A DNA stretch of 5,031 nucleotides from an uncultured Pseudorhodobacter sp. (GTDB lineage: Bacteria; Pseudomonadota; Alphaproteobacteria; Rhodobacterales; Rhodobacteraceae): contig CAMFLG010000276.1 of NCBI GenBank assembly GCA_945957495.1, positions 1-5,031 of the forward strand, written 5' to 3'. A program made the position numbers and the translations under genes. Within the stretch, counting starts at the first letter, position 1. Every line of letters starts with the position of its first letter. Positions 1 through 5,031 of the stretch are shown here, piece by piece. The notes below the pieces were generated by a model, which was not told the DNA's origin, did not search any database, and saw only the letters and a list, made by a program, of their open reading frames with translations.

Positions 1-49
1 ATCTACACTCGACTAGTCGTCGGCAGCGTCAGATGTGTATAAGAGACAG
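1..49 (+). other. Illumina Nextera adapter left on contig end (not genomic)
   Basis: Bases 1-8 match the end of the Illumina P5 oligo, 9-16 (tcgactag) sit where the i5 index belongs, 17-30 match the Nextera read-1 adapter, and 31-49 are the 19-base Tn5 mosaic end (agatgtgtataagagacag). The order and spacing are exactly those of a tagmented library molecule. This is therefore sequencing adapter carried into the assembly, not biology. The genomic insert begins at 50, and the interrupted ATPase reading frame continues from there. The index resembles one of the standard Nextera XT set (recalled from memory). Confidence 0.98.
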
Positions 50-312
50 ATGAACATACTGCGGCGCTGGACCCGCGCACGGCAGAGCTTGTGATGCAGG
101 CAACCGAACGTGTGGTCCGCGAAAACGGCCTGACCGCGCTGATGGTTACGCATAACATGCGTCAGGCGATTGAAACCGGCAACCGGCTGATCATGATGGA
201 TGCCGGGCGCATTCGGGATGATATTGGTGGCGCCGTCAAAGCCACCCTAACCCCTGCTGACCTTGTCGAAAAGTTCAAGATCGACAATGACCGCATGTTG
301 CTTGGAGGCTGA
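50..312 (+). CDS. ABC transporter ATP-binding protein, C-terminal fragment (TrpZ/COG1101-like)
   Basis: This is the last 86 residues of an ABC ATPase that would energize the permease encoded next to it, on the cytoplasmic face of the inner membrane. The frame opens directly after the adapter: E-H-T-A-A-L-D-P (from 52) is the end of Walker B, with its catalytic Glu, plus the D-loop. The last adapter base happens to complete the Asp codon. About 30 residues on, V-T-H-N-M contains the switch (H-loop) histidine. Walker A, the Q-loop and the LSGGQ signature lie upstream and are missing. The wording DEHTAALDP with THNM is typical, as I recall, of the ATPases paired with TrpXYZ-like uncharacterized importers. 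The gene is truncated by the contig end, not by mutation. A GTG at 91 is an internal codon, not a start. The stop at 310-312 lies 3 bases before the permease start. Confidence 0.9.
304..308 (+). promoter_or_regulatory. Ribosome binding site of ABC permease
   Basis: GGAGG sits 7 bases before the ATG at 316, inside the last codons of the ATPase gene. It fixes the permease start and indicates translation from the same transcript as the ATPase. Confidence 0.75.
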
Positions 313-315
313 GCG

Positions 316-1218
316 ATGGAAATCCTGACGGCCTTTTTGAACCTGATGCCGGTGACTTTGGCGCAAAGCATGATCTATTCCTTCGTTGCGCTGGGAATCA
401 TGATTCCGTTTCGGCTGCTCAGCTTCCCGGATCTGACCAGCGAAGGCGCCTTTCCTCTGGGCGGTTGCGTCTGCGCGGCGATGATTCTGGGGGGATGGAA
501 CCCCTTTGTTGCAACCGCTGCGGGCGCGTTGGCTGGCATGGCGGCCGGGGCATCAACCGCGATGATCCATCTGCAATTCCGTCTGAACTCACTTCTTGCC
601 GGTATTCTGGTATTCACCGCACTTTACAGCGTGAACATGCGTGTTCTGGGCCGTTCAAACGTGGCGCTGTTTTCCAGTGACAGCATCTTTTTGCAAATCA
701 ACCCTGCCATCGTGGCATCGGTTTGGCTGCAAATCCTGTTCTTCGGCGCATTGATTGCTGCAACTCTGCTGGTCTTGCGCTGGTATCTGGCGACAGAGGC
801 GGGGGCCGCCCTTCGGGTTGTCGGCACGAACCCCGATCTTGCGCCCTCACTTGGCATCAGCATCTGGACCTACACCATCGTCGGACTTGCCATTGCAAAC
901 GGGTTTTCAGCCCTTGGCGGGGCATTGGTGGTGCAGTTGCAAGGGTTTGCCGACGTGGGCATGGGGATGGGTCTATTGATCAACGGGCTTGCCTCATTGG
1001 TGATTGGGGAAACCGTCATTGGCCGCAGAACCTTGTCGCGTCAGCTTTTCGCGCCGGTGTTGGGGGCTGCGATCTATTATCAAGTCGTATCTTTGGGCCT
1101 GTCGCTGGGTCTGGTGCCAAGCGACCTTAAGATCGTGACTGCGCTTTTTGTCCTGCTAACGCTGGGATTGCCAAGCTTGCGCGGCAAGGCCAGCGGGCGC
1201 GAAACAATGCGGGTTTAG
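316..1218 (+). CDS. ABC transporter inner-membrane permease (BPD_transp_2 family, TrpY/COG4120-like)
   Basis: This 300-residue integral membrane protein forms the translocation channel of an ABC importer with the preceding ATPase. About eight hydrophobic segments are visible, near residues 13-33, 43-60, 64-84, 91-107, 132-156, 183-208, 216-231 and 247-288 (the last probably two helices). Residues 35-49 (L-S-F-P-D-L-T-S-E-G-A-F-P-L-G) resemble the early loop conserved in this permease group. Residues 159-181 (A-T-E-A-G-A-A-L-R-V-V-G-T-N-P and onward) resemble the cytoplasmic coupling segment that contacts the ATPase. Length is normal for the family and both ends are intact. It lies 3 bases after the ATPase stop, so the two are co-transcribed. 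Relatives work with a TrpX-like lipoprotein binding component, here presumably upstream of the window. Some relatives take up tryptophan or other aromatic compounds, but the substrate here is not determinable. Confidence 0.88.
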   Translation: MEILTAFLNLMPVTLAQSMIYSFVALGIMIPFRLLSFPDLTSEGAFPLGGCVCAAMILGGWNPFVATAAGALAGMAAGASTAMIHLQFRLNSLLAGILVFTALYSVNMRVLGRSNVALFSSDSIFLQINPAIVASVWLQILFFGALIAATLLVLRWYLATEAGAALRVVGTNPDLAPSLGISIWTYTIVGLAIANGFSALGGALVVQLQGFADVGMGMGLLINGLASLVIGETVIGRRTLSRQLFAPVLGAAIYYQVVSLGLSLGLVPSDLKIVTALFVLLTLGLPSLRGKASGRETMRV

Positions 1219-1309
1219 GCCAGAGTTTCTGGGACAATGCCTTGCCGTGGACTTAGGGAAAGGTCGGATGCCAAGGCCGGTTTTGATCTTACGACGGTAC
1301 GATGAAAGT
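1219..1309. other. Convergent intergenic region, no gene seen
   Basis: This is the gap between the permease stop and the terminator hairpin of the opposing regulator gene. It contains no supported gene. A weak possible plus-strand terminator is present: gccttg at 1239-1244 can pair with caaggc at 1272-1277 across a 27-base loop, followed by a TTTT run at 1281-1284. The stem is short and the loop long, so I give it little weight. Confidence 0.4.
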
Positions 1310-1333
1310 ATAGGGCAACTTCCGTTGCCCTAT
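1310..1333 (-). terminator. Perfect 10-bp hairpin at the 3' end of the LuxR gene
   Basis: Bases 1310-1319 (atagggcaac) and 1324-1333 (gttgccctat) are perfect inverted repeats around a 4-base loop. The minus-strand loop reads GGAA, a GNRA-type tetraloop. The hairpin abuts the regulator's stop codon (1335-1333) and shares one base with it. On the minus strand it is followed by ACTTTC, a weak U-tract; on the plus strand by TAAAGG. It is best read as an intrinsic-like terminator for the regulator. It could also act in both directions between the convergent genes, or as a 3'-end stabilizer. Confidence 0.7.
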
Positions 1334-2136
1334 TAAAGGCCTTCATCCCGATTGAACGAAGGAATAACTTCGGCCTCTGTCTTCAGAAAGCGGTGCAAGA
1401 AAGCAAGTCGATTGGTTTCTCCACATTTTTCCAGAACACGGCCAACGTGGGTTTTGACCGTTGGCAGGGCGATGCCAAGATGTTGGCCAATTTCCTTGTT
1501 CGACAGGGCACGCGCCATAAGCCCGGCGATCTGGCGTTCTTTGGCTGTCAGCAAGATGCTGTCCAGCCATGGGTTCGGTCTGGCATCCTCCGCAGCTGAC
1601 TCGTGAGACTCTATCGGTGATGGCTCTGGGCCACCGCCCGAGAAATCAACCAACTGCTCTAAAAGCCGAAGCTCATGTTCTGAAAAGCTACAGCGGTTGT
1701 TGCTGCGCAAAAGCGATGCGCCAGCCACAATCCGTGACCGGTGCCGGAAATACAGCTCTGTCTGGTACATGGTTTTCTGCGGCGCAAGAAACCCCGTCAG
1801 ATATTCGCGCGTGAAGGTGCTTTTGGTGCGATCTGCCCTGCCGATCGTGCGCACCCGCACATGCGGATCTGTCATCCTTGAAGGGTGCAGCGGATCGTGG
1901 CGCCAGTAGTAATCTGAATATTTCTCAAGCCAGAAGGGCGACAATTCCTGAATGCGATGCTCGACAATGTGGCGGCCTTCCATCACGCGATAGAAGCAGC
2001 ACCCATCCAAAGGCATGGCCGTCCTGACAAGCGACAGTAGACGATCACCGAAATCCAAGGAATCGAGCAGCATCACCAGCCTCGTCGCTCTTTTGAACTT
2101 GAAGCGTATGGAGCCGGACGGGTCGGAGTCAAGCAT
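1333..2136 (-). CDS. LuxR-type transcriptional regulator
   Basis: This 267-residue cytoplasmic DNA-binding regulator is read divergently from the nitrilase operon, which it probably controls. The C-terminal part (about residues 196-252) is a clear LuxR/GerE helix-turn-helix: L-T-A-K-E-R-Q-I-A-G-L opens it, S-N-K-E-I-G-Q-H-L-G-I forms the first helices, and P-T-V-K-T-H-V-G-R-V-L is the recognition helix. The roughly 165-residue N-terminal part is a presumed ligand-sensing domain. It contains W69-x3-Y73 followed by D81-P82, loosely recalling the W/Y/D-P pocket of acyl-homoserine-lactone receptors, though the Y-to-D spacing is one residue short. A polar, Pro/Glu/Ser-rich linker (about 166-190) joins the domains. 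There is no receiver domain, so this is not a response regulator. I chose ATG at 2136; a TTG at 2142 would add two residues. Neither start has a strong Shine-Dalgarno. No luxI-type synthase is visible in the window. Confidence 0.87.
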   Translation of the reverse strand: MLDSDPSGSIRFKFKRATRLVMLLDSLDFGDRLLSLVRTAMPLDGCCFYRVMEGRHIVEHRIQELSPFWLEKYSDYYWRHDPLHPSRMTDPHVRVRTIGRADRTKSTFTREYLTGFLAPQKTMYQTELYFRHRSRIVAGASLLRSNNRCSFSEHELRLLEQLVDFSGGGPEPSPIESHESAAEDARPNPWLDSILLTAKERQIAGLMARALSNKEIGQHLGIALPTVKTHVGRVLEKCGETNRLAFLHRFLKTEAEVIPSFNRDEGL

Positions 2137-2274
2137 TGCCAAGCGCAGCTGCCCGCAGAACCGTCTTTGGGCGCGGTATCATACCTCAGGATGATTGTGG
2201 TGGCGGAGCCCGGACACTTAGCATCGCGGCCAAAGCAAGCCGTTCCCCCAGAATTTCAGCAAAGCGAGACGACC
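2137..2274. promoter_or_regulatory. Divergent promoter/operator region between LuxR gene and nitrilase operon
   Basis: These 138 bases separate two divergently read genes and should hold both promoters and the regulator's binding site. A perfect dyad GGTAT-C-ATACC lies at 2175-2185. It contains a -10-like hexamer on each strand (TATCAT on plus at 2177-2182, TATGAT on minus at 2183-2178), but I found no convincing -35 partner for either. A second weak plus-strand candidate is TTGTGG (2195-2200) with TAGCAT (2219-2224) at 18-bp spacing. Exact promoters cannot be assigned by eye. An in-frame TTG at 2167 could extend the nitrilase upstream, but it would consume most of this region and is unlikely. 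Confidence 0.5.
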
Positions 2275-3465
2275 ATGGCCGACCGCCCCGCCTACATTCC
2301 GCCCTATATGGCCATCGGGCTGTCAACCATCGTGACCGGAGTGGCCGAACGCAAGCATATCCGGCACAATCTGGAAACCATCGAAGAAGCGATCCATGCC
2401 GCAATCTCGATCATCTCGATCAACGCGCCTGTCAGGGTGGTGGCGTTGGCCGAGGGCGCGCTGACCGGCTTTACGGATGAGATTTTCGATGTGCCGCACG
2501 TCACCGCGGCGCGCGAGATGTTCATTGACCTTCCGGGCGAGGAAACCGAGGCGCTGGGCAAGTTGGCGCGCCACTATGACACCTACATCATTGGGCAATG
2601 CAAGGCGCGGTGGCCCGATGTGATGGCCGATCGGTTCTTCAACACGCTGTTTGTTATCGACCGCAAAGGCAATGTGGTTCATCGCGCCGCCAAGAACCAC
2701 ATCTGGTGCCGGGAACGCAGTTGCACGCCGCATGACATCTATGACCGTTGGGTGGAACTGTTCGGAGACGGGCCCGAGGCATTTTTTCCGGTGCTGCGCA
2801 CCGACGACATCGGCAATATCGGCACCATATGCTGTTCGGACGGCGAATATCCCGAGGCGGTGCGGGCCTTGGCCTTCGGGGGGGCGGAACTGGTCTACCG
2901 CCCGTCCGAAGCGATGCCGATGACGGCGTCGTCTTATCCCGGCGGTGGCAGCTGGATGGTGCAGAACCGCGCCCATGCTGAATTCAACAGCGTCTATATG
3001 CTGTGCCCGAACATCGGGCCGGTCTACCTTTCCCCCAGTTCGAAATTCCCGGTCGATATTGCCGGTGGCAACAGCCATATCGTCGATTTTCGCGGCAATA
3101 TCAGTTCCTATTCCGCCAATAGCGCCAATACGATGGTCGCCAGCATGATCGACATCGAGGCGCTGCGGCAGTTTCGCATGTCAAACCTGAATTCGAACTG
3201 GCTGAAGGATCTGCGCACCGAGCTCTTCGCCCGAATGTATGAAAAGCCCATACACCCCAAGAATATGTGGATGACGCAAGACCCGTTGCGCCATGCCGCC
3301 GTTGACGAGGTTTACCGCGACAACATCCGCCGCCTTGTTGATCGCGGCACCTGGACCTTGCCACATCATGAAACCCCCGGCGCCCGGTATACCCCGCCAA
3401 ACCCAGAGGATGCCGACACCTGGGCCGAGGCGAAAGAGCTTTGGCGTGGTTGGCACAACACCTGA
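2275..3465 (+). CDS. Nitrilase-superfamily C-N hydrolase (aliphatic amidase/formamidase-like)
   Basis: This 396-residue cytoplasmic hydrolase of the carbon-nitrogen hydrolase fold is expected to cleave an amide or nitrile C-N bond through a Cys thioester. The Glu-Lys-Cys triad is visible: E60 in A-L-A-E-G-A-L-T-G-F, K140 in H-R-A-A-K-N-H-I-W, and C187 in G-T-I-C-C-S-D-G-E-Y-P-E. Alignment on the family's C-x-D-x-x-[FY]-P-E pattern makes the second of the two adjacent cysteines the nucleophile. C-S-D-G-E-Y-P-E is close to the C-D-D-G-N-Y-P-E I recall for AmiE-type amidases, and the R-x-K-x(3)-W segment also recalls AmiE/formamidase. Residues 231-246 (N-R-A-H-A-E-F-N and onward) fit the conserved fifth-strand region. 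About 100 residues follow the core, longer than minimal members and suggestive of an oligomerization tail like that of AmiE. ATG 2275 is preferred over an in-frame TTG at 2167, which would overlap the control region, although the Shine-Dalgarno is poor. It is the first gene of the operon. Substrate is unknown. Confidence 0.88.
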   Translation: MADRPAYIPPYMAIGLSTIVTGVAERKHIRHNLETIEEAIHAAISIISINAPVRVVALAEGALTGFTDEIFDVPHVTAAREMFIDLPGEETEALGKLARHYDTYIIGQCKARWPDVMADRFFNTLFVIDRKGNVVHRAAKNHIWCRERSCTPHDIYDRWVELFGDGPEAFFPVLRTDDIGNIGTICCSDGEYPEAVRALAFGGAELVYRPSEAMPMTASSYPGGGSWMVQNRAHAEFNSVYMLCPNIGPVYLSPSSKFPVDIAGGNSHIVDFRGNISSYSANSANTMVASMIDIEALRQFRMSNLNSNWLKDLRTELFARMYEKPIHPKNMWMTQDPLRHAAVDEVYRDNIRRLVDRGTWTLPHHETPGARYTPPNPEDADTWAEAKELWRGWHNT

Positions 3466-3512
3466 TGTCATGAAACCGGGAAGATCCGGAACCAGCAAAA
3501 CTGAACGTCCAA

Positions 3513-3518
3513 AAGGAG
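3513..3518 (+). promoter_or_regulatory. Ribosome binding site of the lipocalin-like gene
   Basis: AAGGAG lies 6 bases before the ATG at 3525. It is the strongest Shine-Dalgarno in the window, which suggests this small protein is translated more efficiently than the hydrolase upstream of it. Confidence 0.8.
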
Positions 3519-3524
3519 AGTACC

Positions 3525-4025
3525 ATGCAAGACCTAACCCCCCTTCGTCACAGCGCCCCGCAGGACTGGCGCGGATTGGTTGGCCTGTTTGCGATCGTCA
3601 GCCTGCTGATCGTCCTCGCCCTTGCCGCGCCGCTGCGGGCGCAGGACGCCCCCCGCGATGCCATCATCGGAACCTGGCTGGTCAAAGCGCCGGACGCGCC
3701 CTTTACCCATCACATGTTCGTTTTCAATGCCGACGGCACCATGCAGCAGGCCAATCCCGATGCTGGCAACCCCGACAACAGCGACAGCGACGGCAAAGGT
3801 ATCTGGCAACGTGAGGGCGATCAGATCATCGGCAAATTCGTCGAAGTGACGGCGGATCGGAAAACCGCAAAGTTTGTCAGCTGGGGCGAAATCTCTTTCG
3901 TGATCAACGTGGCGGATAGCGGCTTCACCGGTACGGCCACCGCCAATTTCTACGATGAAAACGATCAGTTGCTGCGTGGACCTTTCCCGACGCCTCTGGC
4001 CGGCAGGCGTATCGTATTGCCCTGA
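3525..4025 (+). CDS. Small exported lipocalin-like beta-barrel protein
   Basis: This 166-residue protein has an N-terminal export signal. A long polar n-region with W15 and R16 precedes a hydrophobic stretch (about 18-35) and an L-R-A-Q cleavage site after A39, giving a mature periplasmic protein of about 127 residues. No lipobox cysteine or twin-arginine motif is present. The mature part begins I-I-G-T-W (47-51), which fits the G-x-W signature of lipocalins, followed by alternating strand-like segments: F-V-F-N-A-D-G-T-M, G-I-W-Q-R-E-G-D-Q-I-I-G-K-F and G-F-T-G-T-A-T-A-N-F. The overall pattern suggests a calycin or lipocalin-like barrel. An Asn/Asp/Ser/Gly-rich loop spans about 77-91. It lies 59 bases after the hydrolase and 43 bases before the permease, so it is probably co-transcribed with both. 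I do not recognise a named family. It may bind the pathway's substrate or an unrelated hydrophobic ligand; the function is unknown. Confidence 0.8.
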   Translation: MQDLTPLRHSAPQDWRGLVGLFAIVSLLIVLALAAPLRAQDAPRDAIIGTWLVKAPDAPFTHHMFVFNADGTMQQANPDAGNPDNSDSDGKGIWQREGDQIIGKFVEVTADRKTAKFVSWGEISFVINVADSGFTGTATANFYDENDQLLRGPFPTPLAGRRIVLP

Positions 4026-4055
4026 TCCGCGCTGACTGATCTTGTTCCTCCAACC

Positions 4056-4061
4056 AAAGGA
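4056..4061 (+). promoter_or_regulatory. Ribosome binding site of APC permease
   Basis: AAAGGA lies 7 bases before the ATG at 4069 and supports that start codon. Confidence 0.65.
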
Positions 4062-4068
4062 TACTGCA

Positions 4069-5031
4069 ATGGCCAACTCCAGCCCCGCGCCGAAGCGTTC
4101 GCTGCAAAGTAAGGACATTTTCTTCATGGTCGTCGCCGCGGCTGCACCACTGGCGGCAGTGGTCGGCAACGGGGCGCTTGGCACTTTGCTGGGCAATGGC
4201 GCGGGGATGCCCGGTGCCTACCTGATTGCCGGGGCGGTGCTGATCCTATTTGCGTTGGGATTTGTGAAGATGAGCCCGCATGTGAAAGGCGGCGGGGCCT
4301 TTTACGCCTATATCCGTCACGGTCTGGGCGGCCGGGCCGGTGGGGCGGCGGCCTATGTGGCACTTCTGGTCTATGTGGTGATGGTGGTGGGCTCTGTCGC
4401 CGGGACCGGGTTCTTTTGCAACATCTTCCTGCTTGAGGCCTTCAACATTGATGTGTCCTGGAAGCTGATTGCGGCCGCCTGCCTGCTGATCACCGCCTTT
4501 GTCGGCTATCGGGAAATCTCGCTTGGCGCGCGGCTGCTGTCGATCATGCTGTCGCTTGAGGTGCTGATCCTGCTGGTGCTTAGTTTTGCCGTTCTGTCGC
4601 CGGGCAGCGGCGCCCCGGTTTCCTTTACCTCCTTTGCGCCCGCGACGATCTTCTCGGGCAATTTCGGCGTAGCGATCATGTTCGCCTTCGTTTCATTCCT
4701 GGGGTTTGAGTCTGCGGCAATCTACAGCGAAGAGGCGCAGGATGGCTCGCGCACCGTCACGCGCGCGCTGATCGCAGCGGTGTTGTTCATCGCGGTGTTT
4801 TACGCCCTTTCGATGTGGAGCGTCATAAACGCCTTTGGTTCCGATCAGGTGCAGGCCGCGGCGGCCGAGAACCCCGGCACATTGGTTTACCGGGCCTTTG
4901 CGGCCTATACATCCGCCCCCTTCGTGCTGATGGCCGAGGCGCTGATGGTTACAAGCGCATTGGCCGCGACCATCGCCCTGCACAACGCCGCCGCGCGCTA
5001 TGTCTATGCCTTGTCTCGCGAAGGCATGCTG
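4069..5031 (+). CDS. APC-superfamily amino acid/amine permease, 3' end cut by window
   Basis: An open frame runs from ATG 4069 to the last base with no stop, giving 321 residues, roughly two thirds of a usual 450-500 residue APC transporter. The product is an inner-membrane secondary transporter, probably importing an amino acid, amine or related nitrogen compound. Residues 22-45 form TM1 with a Gly-rich G-N-G-A-L-G break, where APC proteins unwind to bind substrate. Residues 74-88 (G-G-G-A-F-Y-A-Y-I-R-H-G-L-G) are the typical loop after TM2. Residues 207-228 (F-V-S-F-L-G-F-E-S-A-A-I-Y-S-E-E-A-Q-D-G) match the TM6 hallmark with the conserved Glu pair before a cytoplasmic loop. About eight TM helices are visible: 20-42, 48-68, 93-118, 131-147, 154-177, 195-217, 232-255 and 283-306. 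It is the third gene of the operon after the hydrolase and lipocalin-like genes. The C-terminal part lies outside the window. Confidence 0.9.
   Translation, partial: MANSSPAPKRSLQSKDIFFMVVAAAAPLAAVVGNGALGTLLGNGAGMPGAYLIAGAVLILFALGFVKMSPHVKGGGAFYAYIRHGLGGRAGGAAAYVALLVYVVMVVGSVAGTGFFCNIFLLEAFNIDVSWKLIAAACLLITAFVGYREISLGARLLSIMLSLEVLILLVLSFAVLSPGSGAPVSFTSFAPATIFSGNFGVAIMFAFVSFLGFESAAIYSEEAQDGSRTVTRALIAAVLFIAVFYALSMWSVINAFGSDQVQAAAAENPGTLVYRAFAAYTSAPFVLMAEALMVTSALAATIALHNAAARYVYALSREGML

Noticed and set aside
31..49. Tn5 mosaic end as a sign of a native transposon
   Set aside because: It is flanked by the Illumina read-1 adapter, index and P5 sequence, so it comes from library preparation.
1239..1284. 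Stem-loop with T-run as terminator of the ABC permease operon
   Set aside because: Only a 6-bp stem around a 27-base loop; too weak to call as a separate terminator.
2167..2274. N-terminal extension of the nitrilase from TTG 2167
   Set aside because: The extra 36 residues show no family similarity, TTG is a rare start, and the extension would fill the divergent promoter region to within about 30 bases of the regulator start.
2404..2423. Short direct repeat (ctcgatca twice) as a possible regulatory iteron
   Set aside because: It lies within the nitrilase coding sequence and simply encodes a repeated S-I pattern in a helix; there are only two copies.
2323..3078. 251-codon open frame on the minus strand
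   Set aside because: It lies wholly antisense to the nitrilase-like gene, whose triad motifs are intact. Its product has no recognisable motif and is rich in R, H and A, as expected of a shadow frame in GC-rich DNA.
3534..4196. 220-codon open frame on the minus strand
   Set aside because: It is antisense to the lipocalin-like gene and runs into the APC permease gene. The forward genes have ribosome binding sites and signal or membrane features; this frame has none.
4693..4983. 96-codon open frame on the minus strand
   Set aside because: It is antisense to a well-supported APC permease frame that carries the TM6 hallmark and runs open to the window end.

Overview
The window looks like the end of a short-read assembly contig from an alphaproteobacterium, most likely of the Rhodobacteraceae/roseobacter type. 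That placement is inferred from moderately GC-rich sequence, the codon style and the gene types, not from any marker gene. The first 49 bases are not genomic: they read as an Illumina Nextera P5 fragment, an 8-base index, the read-1 adapter and the 19-base Tn5 mosaic end. Genomic DNA starts at about position 50, inside a gene.

Layout: (1) 50-1218, plus strand: the 3' end of an ABC transporter ATPase followed after 3 bases by a complete membrane permease. Both resemble the uncharacterized / TrpXYZ-like importer family (ATPase COG1101-like, permease COG4120-like). The substrate-binding protein is expected upstream, outside the window. (2) 1219-1332: a short convergent intergenic region with a perfect 10-bp hairpin that ends at the stop codon of the next gene. 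(3) 1333-2136, minus strand: a LuxR-type regulator with a divergent N-terminal sensory domain. (4) 2137-2274: a 138-bp divergent control region holding a small perfect dyad. (5) 2275-5031, plus strand: a probable three-gene operon encoding a nitrilase-superfamily C-N hydrolase with an AmiE/formamidase-like active-site signature, a small exported lipocalin-like protein, and an APC-superfamily permease cut by the window end.

The most economical reading of 1333-5031 is a regulated uptake-and-hydrolysis locus. The permease would import a nitrogenous compound (amino acid, amine or amide-like), the cytoplasmic hydrolase would cleave a C-N bond in it or in a derivative, and the divergent LuxR protein would control the operon. 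The role of the exported lipocalin-like protein is unknown, and it is the least explained part of the locus. The substrate cannot be read from the sequence. The ABC importer upstream is convergent with the LuxR gene and is probably a separate transcription unit.

No RNA genes, CRISPR arrays, native mobile elements or long repeats were seen.
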